Part shown: piece after piece, positions 53,223-61,737 of the stretch | Layout: the number at the start of each line of letters is the position of its first letter | Numbering within the stretch: the first letter of the stretch is position 1 | Assembly: GCA_001650895.1 (NCBI GenBank) | Contig: LXYH01000011.1 | Span: forward strand, 1 to 64,000 | Source: Rhodobacteraceae bacterium EhC02 | GTDB lineage: Bacteria; Pseudomonadota; Alphaproteobacteria; Rhodobacterales; Rhodobacteraceae | Direction: 5' to 3' | DNA length: 64,000 nt | The notes under the pieces: generated by a model | The model's input: only the letters and a program-made list of their open reading frames with translations | What the model was told of the DNA's origin: nothing | Database searches by the model: none | Position numbers and translations under genes: made by a program

Positions 53223-53348
53223 GGGGCCAGTCCTGCCCATCCTGTCGGGGATGACAAGGGGGCTTGCGCGCCTTTTGCGGGCCATGGCCCGAGTATTTGA
53301 ACGACGATGCAGCGTCAGGCGCGCGCCCTTTCGCTGTCCCTCGAATGC

Positions 53349-53981
53349 TCAGGCGGCCTTGATGCGGATCGGTCCCGTGGCGGCATGGGCGGGGCCGTGC
53401 AATTGCCAGTCCCTTGGCGGGTCCTGACGGGCGCGCAGGCGGCGCAGGCTCCAGCCTTGGCTTGCCGGGGTATGGGCGGGGGCCATGTGCCAGCGGGTCT
53501 CGACCCCCGGCGCGCCGCCCGTGTCCGGGGTCAGGATCAGGCCAAGGGGGGCAAAGACGCCTTCGGCGGCGCCGGTTTCGGCGGCCAGATGCAGGCGGCG
53601 CACGGGCGTCAGACCGGGTGGGCCGGGCAGGTCGGCGATCACAAGGGGGGCGGCGCCGCTGCGCAGCGATTCCTCCATGCACCACAGCAGATCCTCGGGG
53701 CGCTGGGGGGTGAGATGCACGAAACCCTCGGGGCGGGCCAGGCCTGCGATGCCGTCCGGGTTGGGCCGGTCGGGCAGGTGGCGCGGCGCGATCCAGATCA
53801 CCGGGCCCGTGTGCCGGTGCTGCACCATGCCCGCCAGCCAGATGGCAAAGCTGCGCCTTGCGGGGCCGCAGGCCTCGTGCAGGCGGGCCAGGGTCAGGCA
53901 GATGTCATCGGCCAGGGCCAGGGCCGGGCGCGGACGGTGTGGCGCGCGGGCCAGCAGGGTGGGGTTCAGGGGAATCGTCAT
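53349..53981 (-). CDS. ImuA-like RecA-fold protein (SOS-associated)
   Basis: The 210-residue protein has the ImuA order of motifs. LARLHEACGPARRSFAIWLAG stands in the place of the RecA-like N-terminal helix, then GPVIWIAPRHL, GFVHLTPQRPEDLLWCMEESLRSGAAPLVIADL, and LTPVRRLHLAAETGAAEGVFAPL. It ends with a W-x-L-x-R-L-R-A-R tail. ImuA works with ImuB and DnaE2 in error-prone lesion bypass. Here neither partner is adjacent; the next gene is an MFS transporter. An exact GTTC-N7-GTTC LexA box lies 17-31 bases upstream of the start, so expression is very likely part of the SOS response. Confidence 0.8.
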   Translation of the reverse strand: MTIPLNPTLLARAPHRPRPALALADDICLTLARLHEACGPARRSFAIWLAGMVQHRHTGPVIWIAPRHLPDRPNPDGIAGLARPEGFVHLTPQRPEDLLWCMEESLRSGAAPLVIADLPGPPGLTPVRRLHLAAETGAAEGVFAPLGLILTPDTGGAPGVETRWHMAPAHTPASQGWSLRRLRARQDPPRDWQLHGPAHAATGPIRIKAA

Positions 53982-53997
53982 GGCTGCAGTCTAGCAT

Positions 53998-54012
53998 GTT
54001 CCTCTTTTGTTC
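53998..54012. promoter_or_regulatory. LexA (SOS) box, alphaproteobacterial GTTC-N7-GTTC
   Basis: GTTC at 53998-54001 and GTTC at 54009-54012 are separated by exactly seven bases. This direct repeat is the known LexA-binding sequence of Rhodobacter and other alphaproteobacteria. It sits in the 108-base divergent region, close to the ImuA-like start and about 78 bases before the aldo/keto reductase start. Confidence 0.82.
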
Positions 54013-54089
54013 CAATATCCATTTCAGGGGTGACCCTGCCGCAAAAAGCGCTAGGGTCGCCCGCGACATGCCAAGCAAGGAGAGCCGCG

Positions 54090-55136
54090 ATGAAGATGAA
54101 TCCACTGGGGCGCACCGGCCTGATGGTCAGCGAACTGTGCCTGGGGACCATGACCTGGGGCACCCAGACGGCGCAGATCGATGCCCACCGCCAGATCGAG
54201 ACCGCGCTGGATCACGGTATCAATTTCATCGATACGGCCGAGATGTATCCGGTGAACCCGGTCGCCAAGGAGACGATCGGCCTGACCGAAGAGGTGATCG
54301 GCAACTGGCAGGCCGCCAATCCGGGGCGGCGCGGCGACTATGTTCTGGCGACCAAGCACAGCGGCGCAGGCATGGCCCATGTGCGCGACGGCGCGCCGAT
54401 TTCATCGGCCACGATTCCGCAGGCGGTCGAAGGATCGCTGAAGCGGCTACGGACCGACGTGATCGACCTTTACCAGTTCCACTGGCCCAATCGCGGATCC
54501 TACATGTTCCGGCGCAACTGGGGCTATGATCCCTCGGGCCAGAACCGGGCCGAGACCATCGCCCATATGGAGGATGCGCTGGAGGCGCTGCAAAAGCAGG
54601 TCGAGAAGGGCAATATCCGCCATTTCGGCCTGTCCAACGAAAGCGCCTGGGGCACCACGCAATGGGTGCGGATCGCCCAGGAACGCGGCTGGCCGCGCGC
54701 GGCCTCGATCCAGAACGAATATTCGCTGATGTGCCGGATGTATGACACCGATCTGGCCGAGATGAGCGTGAACGAGGATGTCGGCCTGCTGGCCTTTTCG
54801 CCGCTGGCGACCGGGCTTCTGACCGGCAAGTACCGGGACGGGGCCACCCCGGAAGGATCGCGCAGGACGCTGAACCCAGATCTTGGCGGGCGCGATACCG
54901 CACGCGCGCATCTGGCCGTGGCGGCCTATCTGGATCTTGCGGCGGAATACGGGCTGGACCCGGTGCATATGGCGCTGGCCTGGTGTGCGGCGCGGCCCTT
55001 CATGACATCGGTGATCTTCGGCGCCACGACACAGGCGCAGCTTGAGCATGTGCTGGCGGGCGCCGGAATGGTCCTGCCCGAAGGGCTGGCCGCGCGCATC
55101 GATCAGATCCACCGGGCGCATCCGCTGCCCTACTGA
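54090..55136 (+). CDS. aldo/keto reductase (Tas-like)
   Basis: The 348-residue protein is a TIM-barrel NADPH-dependent oxidoreductase. It begins MNPLGRTGLMVSELCLGTMTWG, has the active-site Asp and Tyr in GINFIDTAEMYPVNP, the Lys in YVLATKHSG, and the His in IDLYQFHWPNR. FIDTAEMYPV and NEYSLM are typical of the Tas/YajO subgroup. It reduces carbonyl compounds of unknown identity. AAGGAG lies seven bases before the ATG. It is divergent from the ImuA-like gene across the LexA box; whether it too responds to DNA damage is not clear. Confidence 0.92.
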   Translation: MKMNPLGRTGLMVSELCLGTMTWGTQTAQIDAHRQIETALDHGINFIDTAEMYPVNPVAKETIGLTEEVIGNWQAANPGRRGDYVLATKHSGAGMAHVRDGAPISSATIPQAVEGSLKRLRTDVIDLYQFHWPNRGSYMFRRNWGYDPSGQNRAETIAHMEDALEALQKQVEKGNIRHFGLSNESAWGTTQWVRIAQERGWPRAASIQNEYSLMCRMYDTDLAEMSVNEDVGLLAFSPLATGLLTGKYRDGATPEGSRRTLNPDLGGRDTARAHLAVAAYLDLAAEYGLDPVHMALAWCAARPFMTSVIFGATTQAQLEHVLAGAGMVLPEGLAARIDQIHRAHPLPY

Positions 55137-55172
55137 TCGGTTTTCGCCATATCGCACGGGATCGCGCTTGAT

Positions 55173-55210
55173 CGTATCCAAAATTCCGGTATTTAGGAAT
55201 TATGGATACG
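55173..55210. promoter_or_regulatory. ArsR operator candidate overlapping the arsR-arsC start codon
   Basis: An inverted repeat with 15-base arms (55173-55187, CGTATCCAAAATTCC, and 55196-55210) and an eight-base spacer, with one mismatched pair. The right arm contains the ATG at 55202. This is a typical size for an ArsR dimer site. A bound dimer would cover the start codon and probably the -10 region. Confidence 0.7.
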
Positions 55211-56056
55211 AATCTCGCCATCACCGCTTTCGCCACGCTTGGCCATGCCGGGCGCCTGTCGGTCTTTCGGCTGCTGATGCGTCACATGCCCCAGGGTGTG
55301 CGCCCGACCGAGATCGCCGAGGCGCTGGGCCTCAAGCAGAACACGCTGTCGCATCACCTGTCCGACCTTGAGCGCGCGGGGCTGATCCGCGCGACCCGCG
55401 AGGGGCGCTCGCTCTACTACAGCGTCAATCTGGAACGCGCGGGTATGCTTGTCACATTTCTCGTCGATGACTGTTGTCGTGGGCGGCCAGAGGTCTGCGC
55501 CCATCTGACGGGACCCGAAATGCAATCCCTCAACGGACAGGAGAAGGGCATGTTCAACGTATTGTTCATTTGCACCAGCAATTCCGCGCGGTCGATCATG
55601 GCCGAGGCGCTTCTGAACGACATGGGGCAAGGGCGCTTCCGCGCCTTTTCCGCGGGCACCGTTCCGCGCGGCGCACCACATCCGCGTGCGGTCGCCCTGC
55701 TGGAGAAGGCAGGGTTCGCGACGGATGGGCTGCGCTCGAAGGATCTGACCGAATTCGAGGGCGAGGGCGCGCCCTGGATGGATTTCGTCTTTACCGTCTG
55801 CGACCGGGCCGCGTCCGAGGAATGCCCGCCCTGGCCGGGCCATCCGCTGAGCGCCCATTGGGGCATCCCCGATCCCGTCAAGGAAACCGGATCCGAGGCT
55901 GAGCAGGCGCTGGCCTTCGCCACGGCCTTTGATGCGCTGCGCCGCAGGGTCGCTGCCTTCGTGGCGCTGCCCATGGATGCGCTGGACCGGATCAGTTTGC
56001 AAAAACACATCGACGACATTGGCCGCGACGCGGTTCTGGAAGGAAAAAACGCATGA
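55202..56056 (+). CDS. ArsR regulator fused to low-molecular-weight-phosphatase-type arsenate reductase
   Basis: Residues 1-~105 are an ArsR winged HTH ([22 protein letters not shown]). The cysteines C91, C92 and C99 ([11 protein letters not shown]) fit the As(III) site known from the Acidithiobacillus-type ArsR. From residue 117 ([15 protein letters not shown]) a LMW tyrosine phosphatase-fold arsenate reductase follows, with the C124-x5-R130 loop. One polypeptide thus combines sensing/repression and arsenate reduction. A normal ArsC of this class is about 130-150 residues, so the domain is full-length. The stop overlaps the GAPDH start by four bases. Confidence 0.92.
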   Translation: MDTNLAITAFATLGHAGRLSVFRLLMRHMPQGVRPTEIAEALGLKQNTLSHHLSDLERAGLIRATREGRSLYYSVNLERAGMLVTFLVDDCCRGRPEVCAHLTGPEMQSLNGQEKGMFNVLFICTSNSARSIMAEALLNDMGQGRFRAFSAGTVPRGAPHPRAVALLEKAGFATDGLRSKDLTEFEGEGAPWMDFVFTVCDRAASEECPPWPGHPLSAHWGIPDPVKETGSEAEQALAFATAFDALRRRVAAFVALPMDALDRISLQKHIDDIGRDAVLEGKNA

Positions 56057-57063
56057 CTCGTATCGCGCTGAATGGGTTTGGCCGAATCGGCAAGCTGCTG
56101 TTGCGCGCCCTGGCGGATGATCCGGCGCTGGGCGAGATTGTCCTGCTGAACGATCCCGCCGGCACCCCCGAACAGCATGCGCTGCTGATGGAGTTCGACA
56201 GCGTGCATGGCCGCTGGCGGGGGTATATCGCCCATGATGCCGACAGCCTGACCGTGAACGGGCAGCGGATGCAGGTGACGGCGCAAAAGCGGATCGAGGA
56301 TCTGCCGCTGGCCGCGCTGGGCATCGACCTGGTGCTGGATTGCACGGGCGTCTTCAAGACCGCCGACAAGGTCGCGCCCTATTATGCAGCGGGGGTGAAG
56401 AAGGTGATCGTCTCGGCCCCGGTCAAGGATGGGGGGGCGCTGAACCTAGTCTACGGGGTGAACCATGACCTTTACGATCCGGCGCAGCACGACCTGGTGA
56501 CGGCGGCCAGCTGCACGACGAACTGCCTGGCGCCGGTGGTGAAGGTTCTGCATGAGAGTCTTGGTATAAGGCACGGATCAATCACGACAATCCATGACGT
56601 GACCAATACGCAGACCATCGTGGATCGCCCCGCCAAGGACATGCGGCGCGCCCGTTCGGCGCTGACCAACCTGATCCCCACCACCACCGGCAGCGCCACG
56701 GCGATCACGCTGATCTATCCCGAACTGAAGGGGCGGTTGAACGGTCACGCGGTGCGGGTGCCGCTGCTGAATGCCTCGATCACCGATTGCGTCTTCGAAA
56801 TGGAGCGGGCCACCACCGTGGAAGAGGTGAACGGGTTGTTCAAGACCGCCGCCGCAGGCGATCTGGCGGGCATCCTGGGCTATGAGGAGCGGCCACTGGT
56901 GTCCTGTGACTATCGCGGTGATCCACGCTCGGCCATCATCGACGCGCCCTCGACCATGGTGGTGAACGGCACGCAGGTGAAGGTCTATGCCTGGTATGAC
57001 AACGAATGGGGCTATGCCTGCCGCATGGCCGATATCGCCCGCATGGTCGCGGGGGCGATGTGA
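56053..57063 (+). CDS. ArsJ-associated glyceraldehyde-3-phosphate dehydrogenase
   Basis: The 336-residue protein has the NAD-binding start [18 protein letters not shown] and the catalytic Cys in [12 protein letters not shown], with the normal GAPDH C-terminal [15 protein letters not shown]. Between an arsenate reductase and ArsJ, it belongs to the known ArsJ pathway: the enzyme uses arsenate in place of phosphate to form 1-arseno-3-phosphoglycerate, which ArsJ exports and which then breaks down outside. It overlaps its neighbours by four bases (ATGA) upstream and by GTGA downstream, so all three genes are one operon. Confidence 0.93.
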   Translation: MTRIALNGFGRIGKLLLRALADDPALGEIVLLNDPAGTPEQHALLMEFDSVHGRWRGYIAHDADSLTVNGQRMQVTAQKRIEDLPLAALGIDLVLDCTGVFKTADKVAPYYAAGVKKVIVSAPVKDGGALNLVYGVNHDLYDPAQHDLVTAASCTTNCLAPVVKVLHESLGIRHGSITTIHDVTNTQTIVDRPAKDMRRARSALTNLIPTTTGSATAITLIYPELKGRLNGHAVRVPLLNASITDCVFEMERATTVEEVNGLFKTAAAGDLAGILGYEERPLVSCDYRGDPRSAIIDAPSTMVVNGTQVKVYAWYDNEWGYACRMADIARMVAGAM

Positions 57064-58310
57064 GCCAGACCGCCCCCGACGGCTTGCGCGCCTATGTGGC
57101 GGTGACGGCGGCCTATTGGGCCTTCATGCTGTCGGATGGCGCGCTGCGCATGCTGGTGCTTTTGCATTTCAACGGGCTGGGGTTCAGCCCGGTGCAGCTG
57201 GCCTGGTTGTTCCTGCTTTACGAGGTGGCGGGGATCGTGACCAACCTGTCGGCGGGCTGGATCGCCGCGCGCTTCGGGTTGACGGTCACGCTATACGCGG
57301 GTCTGGCCGTGCAGATCGCGGCACTGGCGGCACTGGCACAGCTTGATCCGACGTGGACGGTGGCGGCCTCGGTCGTGTTCGTGATGGCGGTGCAGGGGGC
57401 CTCCGGCGTGGCCAAGGACCTGTCCAAGATGGCGTCGAAATCGGCCGTCAAGCTGCTGGCGCCCAAGGCGGACGGCGGGCTTTTCCGCTGGGTGGCCTGG
57501 CTGACCGGATCGAAGAACGCGGTCAAGGGGCTGGGGTTTTTCCTGGGGGCGGCACTTTTGGGTCTGGTGGGTTTCGTGCCCGCGGTCTGGGCGATGGCGG
57601 GCGTTCTGGCGGTGATCCTGCTGGCGGTTGTGCTGTTCATGCCGCAGGGCCTGCCACAGGGGCGCAAGGATGCGAAATTCACGCAGGTCTGGTCGCGCGA
57701 TGCGCGGATCAACCGGCTGTCGCTGGCGCGGATGTTTCTGTTCGGGGCGCGCGATGTGTGGTTCGTGGTGGGCATTCCCGTCTATTTCCAGTCGGTCCTG
57801 TCGGATGGCACGCCCGAGGGCGCGCGGGCGGCGTTTTTCCTGATCGGCGGGTTCATGGCGGTCTGGATCATCGCCTATGGCGCGGTGCAGGGGTCCGCGC
57901 CGCGCATCCTGCGCGCGGCCAAGCGACCCGAAGAGCAGATCGTGGCGCAGGCGATCCGCTGGGCGGGTCTTCTGGTGCCGATCCCGCTGGTGCTGGCGGG
58001 GTTGGCCGTTGCGGCCGGCGCGCCGGCCGATTGGCTGACGCTGTCGCTGGTGGCGGGGCTGCTGGTCTTCGGTTTTGTCTTCGCGATCAATTCATCGGTG
58101 CATTCCTACCTGATCCTGGCCTTCAGCACCGATGAGCGGGTCACGATGGACGTGGGGTTCTATTACATGTCCAACGCCGCCGGGCGGTTGCTGGGCACAT
58201 TGCTGTCGGGTCTGTCCTATCAATTGGGCGGTGTCGCGCTGTGTCTGGTCACGGCGGGGGCGATGGCGGCGGCCAGTTGGTGGGCGGTGCGACGGCTGCG
58301 ATTTGCCTGA
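57060..58310 (+). CDS. arsJ: organoarsenical efflux MFS transporter ArsJ
   Basis: From the GTG at 57060, which overlaps the GAPDH stop, the protein has 416 residues and about 12 membrane helices. [27 protein letters not shown] is the characteristic ArsJ N-terminus. [21 protein letters not shown] between helices 4 and 5 and [25 protein letters not shown] near the end are further family blocks. It should expel 1-arseno-3-phosphoglycerate produced by the preceding enzyme. No arsB/acr3 arsenite pump is in the window, so the reductase product must be handled elsewhere or the fused reductase serves another purpose. Confidence 0.93.
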   Translation: MSQTAPDGLRAYVAVTAAYWAFMLSDGALRMLVLLHFNGLGFSPVQLAWLFLLYEVAGIVTNLSAGWIAARFGLTVTLYAGLAVQIAALAALAQLDPTWTVAASVVFVMAVQGASGVAKDLSKMASKSAVKLLAPKADGGLFRWVAWLTGSKNAVKGLGFFLGAALLGLVGFVPAVWAMAGVLAVILLAVVLFMPQGLPQGRKDAKFTQVWSRDARINRLSLARMFLFGARDVWFVVGIPVYFQSVLSDGTPEGARAAFFLIGGFMAVWIIAYGAVQGSAPRILRAAKRPEEQIVAQAIRWAGLLVPIPLVLAGLAVAAGAPADWLTLSLVAGLLVFGFVFAINSSVHSYLILAFSTDERVTMDVGFYYMSNAAGRLLGTLLSGLSYQLGGVALCLVTAGAMAAASWWAVRRLRFA

Positions 58311-58398
58311 CCGCACCGTCTGCAATCGCTTGCGCGGCCACCACGCGCGCCCTTAGGGTGCGGCTGTGGCGGCTTCGGTCCGCCCGGAGTGGAGTGTC

Positions 58399-58920
58399 AT
58401 GCCGATTTCCCTGTTTCGCCCCTTGTCCGGCCTGCTGATGCTGGCCTTTCTGGCCGCGTGCAATGCGCCCATGCCCGAGCGGGGGTTTCGTGATCCGGGC
58501 GCGCCGTTCGCCTCGACCCAGCGGTTCGATACGGCCCTGTTTCTGGGGGAATGGGTGCAGGTCGCGGCCTTTGCGGCACCGGGGCAGGCCGTCGCGCCCG
58601 AACGGCATCTTTACCGCCCCGCGACCACCGGGCAGATCGTGGCCGATATCACCGGGACGGATGGGGCGACACGGCGCGAGGTCTATGACCTTGTGGCACC
58701 GGGGCGGTTGCGTCCGCGCGGGCAGGACACGCCGCCGGGGGATCTGTGGGTGCTATGGGTCGATGAAGGGTTCCGCACCGCCGTCCTTGGCACGCCCTCG
58801 GGGTCGCGGGGCTTCATCCTTGATCGCAGTGCAGCACCTGCCCCTGACCGTTTGCGTGCCGCGCGCGACATCCTTGACTGGTACGGCTATGACATGACGC
58901 GGCTGCAGACCGTCCGGTAA
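58399..58920 (+). CDS. lipocalin-like outer membrane lipoprotein
   Basis: The 173-residue protein (ATG 58399, GGAG four bases upstream) has a signal peptide with the lipobox LAAC (Cys21). After it, RFDTALFLGEWVQVAAF contains the G-x-W motif of lipocalins, and VLWVDEGFRTAVLGTPSGSRGFILDR matches the strands around the second conserved region of bacterial lipocalins (Blc-like). It is likely anchored in a membrane and binds a small hydrophobic ligand. It starts 88 bases after arsJ on the same strand but need not belong to that operon. Confidence 0.85.
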   Translation: MPISLFRPLSGLLMLAFLAACNAPMPERGFRDPGAPFASTQRFDTALFLGEWVQVAAFAAPGQAVAPERHLYRPATTGQIVADITGTDGATRREVYDLVAPGRLRPRGQDTPPGDLWVLWVDEGFRTAVLGTPSGSRGFILDRSAAPAPDRLRAARDILDWYGYDMTRLQTVR

Positions 58921-58932
58921 GTCGCCCGCGGA

Positions 58933-59793
58933 TCACGTGATCTGGTCGCGCAGCGCCTGCAGATGCAAAGGCAGGTCACGGGCCGAGATGCTGGCCTCGC
59001 GCACGAGGTGATCGAAATGACGGGTGAAGGCCTGCACACGTTCGCTGTCGCGGAAAGCCACGTAGTTGCGGCCAACGTAAAGCACCGCCAGAAGCGGGCC
59101 GAAGATGGTGATCGGGGCGGAATAGACGCGGCGCGCATCGAACAGGTAAAGCCGCAGGCCGGGGTAGAATTGCGCATTCAGCGCCATGAACCGGTCGATC
59201 TGCTCGCGCCGCAGCGCCGGGGAAAGGCCCGCATAGTAGCCCGTGCCGAGGGCGAAGCTTTCCATTTCGTGCAGGGGCAGGGCGATCTCGTAATCCGAAT
59301 GCGCCCCCCGCATCCAGTCCAGCCGGTCCTGCGAGGCATTGATCGCCTGTTCCGTCGTGCGGCCCAGATGGGGGGTATATTCCCATTCCAGCAGCGCGCG
59401 TGTCTTGAGCATGTCGGGCAGGGCGGCGGGGACATGGCGGATCTTGTAGCCTGCAGCCTCGCGGTGCCAGCTGAAGATCTGTTCATCGACAAGGGCGCGG
59501 GGCGCTTCGGTCAGCGAGAGCGAGATCGCCATGAGGTCTGCGGCGGTTTCGGGCCTGTCCGACAGCGACAAGAGCCAATCCGCCGACACGCCCAGTGCGG
59601 CCGCGCATTCGCCCACGACCTGCGCATTGGGCAGGCGCGCCCCATCGCCGCCCAGCAGTTGCGACACGGTCGAGCGGTCCACCCCGATCCGGCGGGCAAT
59701 GCTGCTCTGGTTCACGCCCTTGCGCTCCATCGCGAGGGCAAGGCGTTGGCGGAACTGTGTGGCGCGCTGCCGTTTGTCTATTTTTTCACTCAT
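58933..59793 (-). CDS. XRE family transcriptional regulator with C-terminal ligand-like domain
   Basis: The 286-residue protein has an N-terminal HTH_3 (LAMERKGVNQSSIARRIGVDRSTVSQLLGG). A ~200-residue domain without a name that I recognise follows; it contains DWMRGAHSDYEIALPLHEMESFALGTGYY and YPGLRLYLFDARRVYS. The XRE-plus-effector layout is common for regulators of nearby metabolic genes. The divergent desaturase starts 105 bases away, and an inverted repeat ACAATT...AATTGT lies just upstream of its own start. Autoregulation and control of the desaturase are therefore likely but inferred. Confidence 0.87.
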   Translation of the reverse strand: MSEKIDKRQRATQFRQRLALAMERKGVNQSSIARRIGVDRSTVSQLLGGDGARLPNAQVVGECAAALGVSADWLLSLSDRPETAADLMAISLSLTEAPRALVDEQIFSWHREAAGYKIRHVPAALPDMLKTRALLEWEYTPHLGRTTEQAINASQDRLDWMRGAHSDYEIALPLHEMESFALGTGYYAGLSPALRREQIDRFMALNAQFYPGLRLYLFDARRVYSAPITIFGPLLAVLYVGRNYVAFRDSERVQAFTRHFDHLVREASISARDLPLHLQALRDQIT

Positions 59794-59799
59794 GTGTTC

Positions 59800-59826
59800 A
59801 CAATTATCACCTTTGTCGAGAATTGT
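59800..59826. promoter_or_regulatory. candidate operator of the XRE regulator
   Basis: ACAATT (59800-59805) and AATTGT (59821-59826) form an inverted repeat centred 20 bases upstream of the XRE start, in a clearly AT-rich patch that must also hold the desaturase promoter. Confidence 0.5.
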
Positions 59827-59898
59827 TAATCATTTCCCGAATTCAAACCTGCAAGCCATCGGATTAAGCCTTGGAAAACAAGGAAAAGACGGGCCTTC

Positions 59899-60813
59899 AT
59901 GAGCAGTCGCGCGCAGGGCGTTTCGGGAAAATCGATCGAATGGCCAACATTGGCCCTGCTGGCCCTGTGCTATGCGGTCTGGGGCATCGGCACCACATGG
60001 GCGGCGGGATGGTTTCTGCCGCTGGGCATGGTGATGGTGGCCTTGGCGGCGGCGCTGCATTCCTCGCTGTGCCACGAGGCGCTGCACGGACATCCCACGC
60101 GCTTCGGGTGGCTGAACGAGGCGCTGGTGTTTCCGGCGCTGACCCTGTGCATCCCCTATATCCGGTTTCGGGACACCCATCTGGCGCATCACCGCGATGC
60201 GATCCTGACCGATCCCTATGACGATCCCGAAAGCAATTACCTTGATCCCGCTGTCTGGGATCGCCTTCCGCCATGGGTGCAGGCGGTACTGAACCTGAAC
60301 AACCGCCTTGTGGGGCGGCTGCTGATCGGCCCTGTGGTCAGCCAGGTGGCCTTCATGGCGGCCGACTGGCGCGCGATCCGCGCCGGTGAGCGCGCGGTTC
60401 TGCGCGGCTGGCTGTGGCATATCCCGGCGCTGGGGCTGGTGATCGGGTGGATGGCGGCCCTGGGGCAGATGCCGGTCTGGGCCTTTGTGCTGTCGAGTTA
60501 TGCGGCGATCTCGATCCTCAAGATCCGCACCTTCCTTGAACATCAGGCCCATCTGCGCGCGCGCGGGCGCACGGTGATCATCGAGGATCGCGGCCTGCTG
60601 GCGTTTCTCTTTCTGAACAACAACCTGCATGTGGTGCATCACATGCATCCCAGACTGCCGTGGTACAGGTTGCCGGGTCTCTATTTCGCCAACCGGGACA
60701 GGTACCTGGCCCGCAACGATGGCTACATGTTCCCGTCTTATGGCGCGATTTTCCGGCGCTACCTGTTCAAGGCCAAGGACCCGGTGCCGCATCCCCTCTG
60801 GCGCAGGCTCTGA
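59899..60813 (+). CDS. membrane fatty acid desaturase family protein
   Basis: The 304-residue membrane protein has the three histidine boxes of the di-iron desaturase/hydroxylase family: HEALHGH (residues 59-65), HLAHH, and LHVVHHMHP. Four membrane helices surround them. The family introduces double bonds or hydroxyl groups in acyl chains or carotenoids. A role in membrane lipid adjustment is likely; the actual substrate is unknown. It is divergent from the XRE regulator, its probable controller. The next gene, a DMT transporter, begins nine bases after its stop and is probably co-transcribed. Confidence 0.9.
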   Translation: MSSRAQGVSGKSIEWPTLALLALCYAVWGIGTTWAAGWFLPLGMVMVALAAALHSSLCHEALHGHPTRFGWLNEALVFPALTLCIPYIRFRDTHLAHHRDAILTDPYDDPESNYLDPAVWDRLPPWVQAVLNLNNRLVGRLLIGPVVSQVAFMAADWRAIRAGERAVLRGWLWHIPALGLVIGWMAALGQMPVWAFVLSSYAAISILKIRTFLEHQAHLRARGRTVIIEDRGLLAFLFLNNNLHVVHHMHPRLPWYRLPGLYFANRDRYLARNDGYMFPSYGAIFRRYLFKAKDPVPHPLWRRL

Positions 60814-60822
60814 TTTGACGGC

Positions 60823-61737
60823 ATGAGTGGCCCCATGGAAACATGGGTCATCGCCACTATCCTTGCCGCCGCGTTTCAGACCGCGCGCTTCATGCTGCAA
60901 AAACAGCTGAGCATGGGGGCATTGTCCACTGCGGGCGCGACATTTGCGCGGTTCATCTATTCCTCGCCGCTGGTGCTGTTGCTGGTGGCGGTCTACCTGG
61001 GATTGCAGGGGCTGGCGCTGCCTGCGCTGTCGGGTCTTTTCTGGGGCTATGCGCTGCTGGGTGGGTTGGGGCAGATCCTCGCCACGATCTGCGTGGTGGC
61101 CCTGTTCCGGCAGCGCAATTTCGCGGTGGGCATCACCTTCAAGAATACCGAGGTGGTTCTGACCGCCTTTGCCGGGCTTGTGGTGCTGGGCGAAGGGGTG
61201 ACGCCCGCCGGGCTGGCCGCGATCCTGCTGGGGCTGGTGGGGGTGCTGGTGCTGTCGGGCACGCCGGGGCTGACGGGAAACTGGATCCGGCGCATCGCCT
61301 CGCGCGCGGCGGGGCTGGGGTTGCTGGCGGGGGCGCTGTTTGCCGTATCCAGCGTGGCCTATCGGGGCGCATCGCTGGAACTGGCCAGCGACGATCCCTT
61401 TCTGCGCGCCATGGTCACGCTGGCGGCGGTGACGGCCTCGCAGACCATCGCCATGACGCTCTGGCTACGCTGGCGCGAACCGGGGCAGATCCGTGCCGTC
61501 ATCCTTGTTTGGCGCCGCGCGGTCTGGATCGGTCTGACCTCGATGGCCGGAAGCCTGTGCTGGTTCACCGCCTTCACGCTGCAGAACGTGGCCTATGTGA
61601 AGGCCGTAGGCCAGATCGAGCTGATCTTTTCGCTGGCCGCGTCGATCCTGTTCTTCAATGAAAGGTTCACCCGCCGCGAGGCGGCGGGCATCGCCCTGAT
61701 CAGTGCGAGCGTCCTGTCACTGGTCCTATTCCTTTAA
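60823..61737 (+). CDS. DMT/EamA family transporter
   Basis: A 304-residue membrane protein with ten hydrophobic segments arranged as two EamA halves. Near the end of the second half is VAYVKAVGQIELIFSLAASILFFNE, the usual 'E-x-x-x-x-x-x-x-x-x-F-x-E' feature, followed by ERFTRREAAGIALISASVL. Typical members export amino acids, nucleotides or drugs; the substrate is unknown. ATG 60835 is an alternative start. Its last 38 bases overlap the end of the convergent NUDIX gene on the opposite strand. Confidence 0.9.
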   Translation: MSGPMETWVIATILAAAFQTARFMLQKQLSMGALSTAGATFARFIYSSPLVLLLVAVYLGLQGLALPALSGLFWGYALLGGLGQILATICVVALFRQRNFAVGITFKNTEVVLTAFAGLVVLGEGVTPAGLAAILLGLVGVLVLSGTPGLTGNWIRRIASRAAGLGLLAGALFAVSSVAYRGASLELASDDPFLRAMVTLAAVTASQTIAMTLWLRWREPGQIRAVILVWRRAVWIGLTSMAGSLCWFTAFTLQNVAYVKAVGQIELIFSLAASILFFNERFTRREAAGIALISASVLSLVLFL

